This document shows positions 5,804-10,640 of a stretch of 10,640 nt of DNA, in pieces. The stretch lies in contig JAPUIR010000043.1 of assembly GCA_027296805.1 (NCBI GenBank), forward strand, positions 1 to 10,640, in the 5' to 3' direction. A model generated the notes under the pieces. The model searched no databases. It had not been told where the DNA came from and worked only from the letters and a program-made list of their open reading frames with translations. How positions within the stretch are numbered: the first letter of the stretch is position 1; every line of letters begins with the position of its first letter. This stretch comes from Chloroflexota bacterium (GTDB lineage Bacteria > Chloroflexota > Dehalococcoidia > Bin125). The position numbers were made by a program, and so were the translations under genes.

Positions 5804-7829
5804 ATGCGCAACCGTCTCTTTTTTCTGCCAGCACTCGCCGTTCTTCTGGTTCTCGCTGGATGCGGGGGTAGCGAATCTGACTTGTCAGAGGATGGCGGGG
5901 ACGGGGCGCCACAACAGGGGGGTCACAGCGGTCGACGCGACCGATGCGGCGCAGGCCGATCAGTCCGAGGGCCAGGCTGAAGCCCAAGATCAGGTCTCGG
6001 GCGACGAGGAGGACGAGGGGCGGGACGCGCCCGCTCCGAGCGGAGACTACGAGCGCGACCTGACAAACATCGTCGACGACGTGAAGCGGCGGCTGGACGA
6101 GGCGGCGGACGAGTTCCAGCGGGCAATCATCGGGAACCTGGACGGGGTAGATCTGAGCGACGAGGAGGCGGTGAACGAAGCGTTCGCGGGCGCGTTTGGC
6201 GACTTCCTGCCGCGCAGCCTGAGCATCCTCGAGAACGGGCTGGAGGCGCTGGAAGACCTTGATCCACCGGACCGGTTCGAGGAGGACCACAATCGCCTCA
6301 TCGCAGGGCTGCGTGAGATCACGCGGTTTCAGGAGGAGAGTTTGGATGCTGCCCTGGAGGCGGACTTCGACTTCCGGACCGACTTCGACGATCTGGCCGC
6401 GGAGGTGGCCGCGCTGGAAACGGCGTTGTCGCCGGAGTTCCTCGTGTTGGTGGCATCACTCTTCGAGGACGATGAGGAGGACGAGGGGCGGGACGCGCCC
6501 GCTCCGAGCGGCGACTACGAGCGCGACCTGACAAACATCGTCGACGACTTGGAGCGGCGGTTCGACGAAGCGGACGATGAGTTCCAGCGGGCATTCCTTA
6601 GGAGCCTGGACGGTGTGGATCTGGAGGACGAGGAGGCGGTCAATGAGGCGTTGGCAAGCGTGCTGAGCGACTTCGTGCCGCGCGGCGTGAGCATCCTCGA
6701 GAACGGGCTGGAGGCGCTGGAAGGGCTCGATCCGCCGGACCGGTTCGAGGAGGACCACGATCGCTTCATCGCAGGGGTACGTGAGATCAGGCGGCTTGCG
6801 CAGGAGGGCCTCGATGCCGTCCTCGAGGGGGGGTTCGATTTCGAGACCGGGTTCGACGGGGTGCAAGCCGAAACGGACGCGTTGGAAGCAGAGTTGGAGC
6901 GGGAGCTTTCGCCGGAGTTCTTCGCGTTGGTGGCATCGTTCTTCCCGGACGATGATGAGGCCCAGGGAGGGGACGCGCCCGCGCTGAGCGGCGACTACGA
7001 GCGCGACCTGACAAGCATCGTCGACGACGTGCTCCGACGCCTCCTCGTGGCGGGGCTCGAGTTCCTCACGAGCCTGAACGGCCTGGACCTGGACGACGAG
7101 GAAGCGCTGAATGAGGCGCGCCGAAGCGCGGTGGGCGACTTCGCAGCGCGCTTCGTGAACATTGTCAAGAACGAGCTGGAGGGGCTGGAAGAGCTCGATC
7201 CGCCGGACCGGTTCGAGGAGGACCACAATCGCTTCATCGCAGGGGTGCATGAGATCAGGCGGCTTCAGCAGGAGGGCTTCGATACCGCCCTGGAGCCGGG
7301 CTTCGACTTCGAAACGAGCTTCGACGATTTGGACGCGGAGGGGGCCGCGGAGGTGGTCGCGCTGGAAGCGGAGCTGAAGCGGGAGCTTTCGCCAGCGTTC
7401 AACCTTTTGGTGACGTCGTTCTTTGCGAACGACGACGAGGGGGACGCTCCCGCTCCGAGCGGGGACAGCGGCGGGACCGGTAGCGACGGCGGGGGGAACG
7501 CCGACTCCGGCAATGGCGCTGTAAGTAGTGCGATCCCGGCGGCGCTGATTCACCCCGACGGGCCGGGCGGCTGGACGTCGACGCCCACGCCCGAGGGGAC
7601 ACTGTTCAAGGCCGGCTTCAGCCTCGATCCGAACAGCGATATCGAGGAGGTGCTCGACTTCTATGTCGACGCGTTCGCGTCGCTGGGAGCGCCCACCGTG
7701 ACGAGCCGGTTGGTCACTCCGATCTCTGGCGAGGTGGAGGCGAGCGGTCCAGGCGGACGGGGCTCGGTTCAGATCTTCGCGGCGCCGGGCATCATCGGGC
7801 TGCAGGCGGAGTTCCTCCAATTCGAGTAG
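5804..7829 (+). CDS. three-module paralogous lipoprotein, frame interrupted at a G6 run
   Basis: The ATG at 5804 begins a lipoprotein signal peptide, MRNRLFFLPALAVLL then VLAGC with Cys20 as lipid site, but this frame stops at 5978-5980. The remaining protein lies in another frame, which has only a TTG (5799) and an implausible N-terminus of its own. The frames meet at six G (5917-5922): with five G the protein reads on from GAPQQG into VTAVDATDAAQ and gives 674 residues. The restored protein has an acidic linker, three modules starting at about residues 74, 230 and 390, a fourth DAPAPSGD stub at 547, a Gly/Ser linker, and a C-terminal domain (about 575-674) with EVLDFYVDAFASLGA. It is a tandem paralogue of the upstream gene, 80 bases away. 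Function unknown; likely outer-surface. The shift may be phase variation, recent decay or an assembly error. Confidence 0.8.
6024..7442 (+). repeat. three tandem in-frame modules of about 156-160 codons
   Basis: Unit boundaries, set by the DAPAPSGDYER (DAPALSGDYER in unit 3) motif, are 6024-6491 (468 bases), 6492-6971 (480) and 6972-7442 (471); a further DAPAPSGD stub begins at 7443. Each unit holds DYERDLT(N/S)IVDD, a stretch of LDG(V/L)DL or similar, the core LDPPDRFEEDH(N/D)R(L/F)IAG, a DFDF or FDFET stretch, a LSPEF or LSPAF stretch, and an acidic spacer. The upstream gene carries one unit at 4860-5330. Units 1 and 2 are almost identical in DNA over 6006-6080 versus 6474-6548 (74 of 75 bases). 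Unit 3 has diverged most in its first helix (LRRLLVAGLEFLTSLNG). Confidence 0.88.
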
Positions 7830-7878
7830 TGCGGGGGCGCGAACCGGAGCCAGGCGGGGCGAATTGACACGGGGTTGT

Positions 7879-7908
7879 TTGACGGCGTGCGGGCCGGGTT
7901 CCGATAAT
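7879..7908 (+). promoter_or_regulatory. sigma-70-like promoter of the T-box/leuS operon
   Basis: TTGACG (7879-7884) and GATAAT (7903-7908) are separated by 18 bases, each 5/6 to consensus. The predicted start, about 7914-7917, falls a few bases before the first T-box helix. It is placed downstream of the modular lipoprotein stop at 7829, which makes the leuS operon an independent transcription unit. Confidence 0.7.
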
Positions 7909-7920
7909 CGAGGTGAAGGC

Positions 7921-8180
7921 AACGACCGGGACCAGTGAGGCCCCTTCGTTTTCAGAGAGCCGGCGGTCGCTGCAAGCCGGCGTTGAAGGCCTCCACTCCC
8001 CCGCGAGCCGTCCCCCGAACGCCCTTGGGTCAGTAGGCGGGACCGGGTCCGCCCGTTAGCGCGGCAATGAAGCGCCCCGCCCCTCGGTGGGGAAGCAGGG
8101 TGGTACCGTCCTCCCTCCGTCGGCGTGGCGGCAGGCAGGACCCCGGCTCCCCATTGCTCTCGTGAGCGATGGGGATTTTT
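7921..8180 (+). promoter_or_regulatory. leucine T-box riboswitch leader
   Basis: The leader senses uncharged tRNA and controls the genes behind it. Stem I: base GGGAC (7928-7932) with GTCCC (8010-8014); AGTGA (7934-7938) and GAA (7985-7987) for the loop-E/S-turn element; the AG-bulge region AGAGA (7954-7958); and a distal helix GCCGGC (7959-7964 with 7976-7981) around GGTCGCTGCAA. The specifier candidate is CTC (7991-7993), a leucine codon, though GGC lies immediately before it. A hairpin at 8036-8053 and GCGC pairing (8059-8062/8072-8075) fit stems II/III. The T-box sequence is AGGGTGGTACCG (8097-8108), with bulge TGGTACC (8101-8107) whose fourth base T pairs with discriminator A of tRNA-Leu. 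Antiterminator pairs: 8088-8092/8149-8153, 8098-8100/8142-8144, 8108-8112/8137-8141. The first shares its 3' strand with the terminator. Confidence 0.95.
8149..8180 (+). terminator. conditional intrinsic terminator of the T-box
   Basis: CCCCATTGCTC (8149-8159) pairs with GAGCGATGGGG (8164-8174) over a TCGT loop, ten Watson-Crick pairs plus one T-G pair, and is followed by five T (8176-8180). The first five bases of the 5' strand (8149-8153) are also needed by the antiterminator with 8088-8092, so the two structures exclude each other. This fits control by premature termination when tRNA-Leu is charged. Confidence 0.93.
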
Positions 8181-8206
8181 GATCCGCGCCGGGGATGAGG
8201 TGCAAC

Positions 8207-8515
8207 GTGATCCTGCGCATCGTGACGGTGACCGTGGCGCCCGGGAAGCTAGAAGCGTACTGGGCCTGGGCGGGCGAGATCCTTGCTCTGTGGGACGCGC
8301 ACGGCATCGAACGCGCGGGCGGGCCGTACCGCTCGCGGGAGGGCGAGGCCGACGTGGCGCAGTGGCTGACGCTTCACGCGGACGACAGCGTGATCGAGGA
8401 CGAGTTCCGCGCGATGTATCGCACGGACGCTGGCAAGGCGTTGATCGAGCGGCGGCCGGCGTTGGTGACAGAGACGACGATCGCGAATTACGACGCTTGG
8501 CCGTTCACGTCGTGA
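8207..8515 (+). CDS. small dimeric alpha/beta-barrel (ABM/NIPSNAP-like) protein
   Basis: 102 residues from a GTG start. The sequence opens with a strand, MILRIVTVTVAPGKLEAY, then a helix with WAWAGEILALWDAHG (20-33), then GGPYRSREGEADVAQWLTL, a second helix EDEFRAMYRTDAGKALIE, and a last strand ALVTETTIANYDAWPF. This beta-alpha-beta-beta-alpha-beta order with APGK after strand 1 is typical of the ABM/NIPSNAP ferredoxin-like fold, which includes small monooxygenases and proteins of unknown role; no catalytic residue can be assigned. GAGG (8197-8200) six bases upstream supports GTG 8207; the in-frame ATG at 8195 has no spaced ribosome binding site. It is the first gene behind the leucine T-box and 31 bases before leuS, so both are presumably induced by leucine shortage. 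Confidence 0.8.
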   Translation: MILRIVTVTVAPGKLEAYWAWAGEILALWDAHGIERAGGPYRSREGEADVAQWLTLHADDSVIEDEFRAMYRTDAGKALIERRPALVTETTIANYDAWPFTS

Positions 8516-8546
8516 AGACTGGCTCAGGATCGAGGCAGGGACAGGC

Positions 8547-10640
8547 ATGACGAGATCGATCGACCGCTACGAGCCGACCGCCATCGAGGGGAAGTGGCAG
8601 GAGCGCTGGGAGTCGGACGGGCTGCATCGCGCGCCGGATGACGATCCGCGGCCCCGTCGGTATTTCTTGGCGATGTTCCCCTACCCCAGCGGGGACCTGC
8701 ACATTGGCCACTGGTACACCTACGCCCCGGCCGATACGGCGGTCCGCTATCACCGCATGCGCGGCGAGAACGTGATGTTCCCGATGGGGTTCGATGCCTT
8801 CGGCTTGCCGGCGGAGAACGCGGCGATCCAGGACGGGATCCACCCCTCGATCCGGACGGCAGAGAACATCGAGCGGATGCGGACGCAGTTGCGGGCGATG
8901 GGCGGGTCGTTCGATTGGTCGCGGGAGCTGGTGTCGTCGGACCCGGCCTACTATCGCTGGACGCAGTGGTTCTTCCTGCAACTGTTCAAGCACGGCTTGG
9001 CCTATCGCAAGAAGGTGGCGGCGAACTGGTGTCCCGGCTGTGTCACGGTCCTGGCCAACGAGCAGGTGCTGCGCGACGACGACGGGGTGGGCCGCTGCGA
9101 GCGCTCGGGCGACGTGGTGGAGACGCGCGATCTGGAGCAATGGCTGTTCCGCATCACCGACTACGCCGAGGAGTTGCTGGATTTCTCCGCGATCGACTGG
9201 CCGGACCGGATCCGGATCATGCAAACGAATTGGATCGGCCGGTCGGAAGGGGCGGAGATTCGCTTCGAGCTGGAAGGTGCGGCGGTGGATGCAGTGGTCG
9301 ATGCAGTGGGCGAGTCGTGGGAGCAGATCGCGGTGTTCACGACGCGGCCGGACACGGTATTCGGGGTGTCGTACATGGTGCTGGCCCCGGAGCATCCGCT
9401 GGTAGCGGCAATCACGACGAAGGCGCAGGCCGCCGATGTGGAGGCGTACGTGCAGCGCTCGCGGCAGGCGAGCGAGATCGAGCGTCAGTCGACAGAGCGA
9501 GAGAAGACGGGCGTATTCACGGGGGCGTACGCGCGGCACCCGTTCACGGGAGAGCGGATCCCGATCTGGACGGCCGACTACGTGCTGCTGTCCTACGGGA
9601 CCGGTGCGGTGATGGGAGTGCCTGCGCACGACGTGCGCGACTTCGCCTTCGCCGCGAAGTACGACCTGCACGGCTTGGTGGTGATCGCACGCCCGGACGA
9701 GGACACCGCGATCCTGCAAGGAACGCTGAGCTCGGAGATGGCGGAGGCGTACGTGGGGCCGGGGACCATGGTGAACTCGCCGGGGTTCGAGGGCAGCCCG
9801 TCGGCGGAGGGCCAGGCGGCGGTGGCGGAGGCGCTAGGGGCGAAGGAGATGGGCGGCGCGTCGGTTTCGTACCGGCTGCGGGACTGGCTGATCAGCCGCC
9901 AGCGCTACTGGGGCAGCCCGATCCCGATCATCTATTGCGAGCAGTGCGGGACGGTGCCGGTGCCGGAGGACGAGCTACCGGTGCTGCTCCCGCCCGACGC
10001 TGAGTTCCTGCCCAGCGGGGAGTCGCCGCTGAAGCGGCACGCGTCGTTCCGAGAGACGACGTGCCCGCAATGCGAGGGGCCGGCGGAACGCGAGACGGAC
10101 ACGCTGGACACGTTCATGTGCTCCTCCTGGTACATGTTCCGCTTCGTTGATCCGAACAACGCGGATGCGGCGTTCAGCCCGGAGCTGGCACGGACGTGGC
10201 TGCCGGTCGATCAGTATGTGGGAGGCGCGGAGCACGCAGTGATGCATCTGCTCTACGCACGCTTCTTCACGAAGGCCGCGCGCGATATGGGGATCTTGAC
10301 GATCGATGAGCCGTTCAGGCAGCTGTTTAATCAGGGCATTATCGTCAAGGACGGGCACAAGATGTCGAAGAGCCGGGGCAACGTCGTAAATCCCGACGAC
10401 GTGGTCGAGGAGTACGGCGCCGACGCGATGCGGCTCTACGAGATGTTCGTGGGACCCCTGCGCAAGGCCGTACCCTGGTCCACCGAGGGCATCCCCGGCG
10501 TGTTTCGTTTTCTCCAGCGCGCGCATCGACTCCTGGTGGAAGAGAGCGACGGTGAGGAGCGCCCGCGCAAGCTCGGCGGGGGAGCTGGAACGCGCTCACA
10601 GCAGCAGCTCCTGGCTCGCACGATCGACAAGGTGACGCGC
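8547..10640 (+). CDS. leuS: leucyl-tRNA synthetase, C-terminus beyond window
   Basis: 698 codons are present, open to the window end; bacterial LeuRS is usually about 800-870 residues, so the anticodon-binding and C-terminal domains are largely missing. It attaches leucine to tRNA-Leu in the cytoplasm. Class I motifs: YPSGDLHIGH (46-55) with the HIGH box at 52-55, FPMGFDAFGLPAENAA soon after, and HKMSKSRGN with KMSKS at 605-609. The editing domain shows TTRPDTVFG (from 265) and GVPAHDVRDFAF with Asp362, the position that recognises the amino group of mischarged amino acids. Zinc-knuckle cysteines are seen in NWCPGC (162, 165), C184, CEQCG and CPQC. SD-like AGGG (8537-8540) precedes ATG 8547. 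It is the second gene of the T-box operon. Confidence 0.97.
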   Translation, partial: MTRSIDRYEPTAIEGKWQERWESDGLHRAPDDDPRPRRYFLAMFPYPSGDLHIGHWYTYAPADTAVRYHRMRGENVMFPMGFDAFGLPAENAAIQDGIHPSIRTAENIERMRTQLRAMGGSFDWSRELVSSDPAYYRWTQWFFLQLFKHGLAYRKKVAANWCPGCVTVLANEQVLRDDDGVGRCERSGDVVETRDLEQWLFRITDYAEELLDFSAIDWPDRIRIMQTNWIGRSEGAEIRFELEGAAVDAVVDAVGESWEQIAVFTTRPDTVFGVSYMVLAPEHPLVAAITTKAQAADVEAYVQRSRQASEIERQSTEREKTGVFTGAYARHPFTGERIPIWTADYVLLSYGTGAVMGVPAHDVRDFAFAAKYDLHGLVVIARPDEDTAILQGTLSSEMAEAYVGPGTMVNSPGFEGSPSAEGQAAVAEALGAKEMGGASVSYRLRDWLISRQRYWGSPIPIIYCEQCGTVPVPEDELPVLLPPDAEFLPSGESPLKRHASFRETTCPQCEGPAERETDTLDTFMCSSWYMFRFVDPNNADAAFSPELARTWLPVDQYVGGAEHAVMHLLYARFFTKAARDMGILTIDEPFRQLFNQGIIVKDGHKMSKSRGNVVNPDDVVEEYGADAMRLYEMFVGPLRKAVPWSTEGIPGVFRFLQRAHRLLVEESDGEERPRKLGGGAGTRSQQQLLARTIDKVTR

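Noticed and set aside
5799-5925. TTG at 5799 as the start of the three-module protein without a frameshift.
   Set aside because: It gives an N-terminus beginning MPCATVSFFCQ with no signal peptide or ribosome binding site, while the overlapping frame from 5804 has a textbook lipoprotein signal.
6024-7442. Regular repeats considered as a CRISPR-like or transposon array.
   Set aside because: Units are about 470 bases, in frame and coding throughout, which is a protein domain duplication.
7864-7869. TTGACA upstream of the leuS operon promoter.
   Set aside because: It is 33 bases from GATAAT, too far to be its -35; TTGACG at 7879 has the right spacing.
6456-7922. Minus-strand frame of 488 codons over the modular lipoprotein.
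   Set aside because: Its repeats are the mirror of the plus-strand modules. The plus strand has the signal peptide and the in-frame paralogue; the minus protein has no credible start.
8195-8206. ATG at 8195 as start of the small ABM-like gene.
   Set aside because: GGGG touches the ATG with no usable spacing. GTG at 8207 has GAGG six bases upstream and starts at the first predicted strand.
8125-8550. Plus-strand frame of 141 codons overlapping the T-box and the ABM-like gene.
   Set aside because: It runs through the T-box terminator and is Arg/Gly-rich; it is a shadow frame.
8505-10003. Long frames on both strands within leuS (8505-9719 minus, 8915-10003 plus).
   Set aside because: They are out-of-frame shadows of leuS, whose frame from 8547 carries HIGH, editing and KMSKS motifs throughout.

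Overview
The window is high-GC (roughly two thirds G+C by eye) bacterial chromosome with short intergenic gaps and genes on both strands. Several features point to a Chloroflexota-like or other non-proteobacterial lineage: a leucine T-box leader in front of leuS, a LexA box of the Gram-positive type (GAAC-N4-GTTC, a type also reported for Dehalococcoides), and lipoproteins with very acidic linkers. This placement is an inference; no rRNA or other marker is present.

Layout. 1-97 (minus) is the first 32 codons of an alpha/beta hydrolase. 98-533 holds no convincing gene. It contains one copy of a structured intergenic repeat and lies downstream of a leftward promoter (534-562) whose spacer carries a perfect LexA palindrome. 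571-1395 (minus) is a crotonase-family enzyme. It is divergent from purE (1527-2030, plus), which is followed by a second copy of the repeat. 2218-2985 (minus) is a stand-alone RibD C-terminal-type reductase, preceded by a 16-bp tandem duplication. 3102-4565 (plus) is a beta-lactamase-fold serine hydrolase.

4644-7829 holds two tandem paralogous lipoprotein genes. The first carries one copy of an unrecognised module of about 155 residues (acidic linker, DAPAPSGDYER start, LDPPDRFEEDHNRFIAG core). The second carries three copies. Both end in a related C-terminal domain. In the second gene the lipoprotein signal peptide is in a different frame from the modules, and the two frames meet at a run of six G (5917-5922). 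Removing one G restores a continuous protein of 674 residues, so this is a phase-variation candidate, a recent mutation or an assembly error.

7879-10640 is a leucine-controlled operon: a sigma-70-like promoter, a complete T-box leader with a CTC (Leu) specifier candidate and mutually exclusive antiterminator and terminator, a small dimeric alpha/beta-barrel (ABM/NIPSNAP-like) protein, then leuS, cut off by the window end after 698 codons.

The most unusual points are the SOS-type promoter with no recognisable target gene, the poly-G frameshift in the modular lipoprotein, the expanding module family itself, and the small ABM-like gene between a leucine T-box and leuS.
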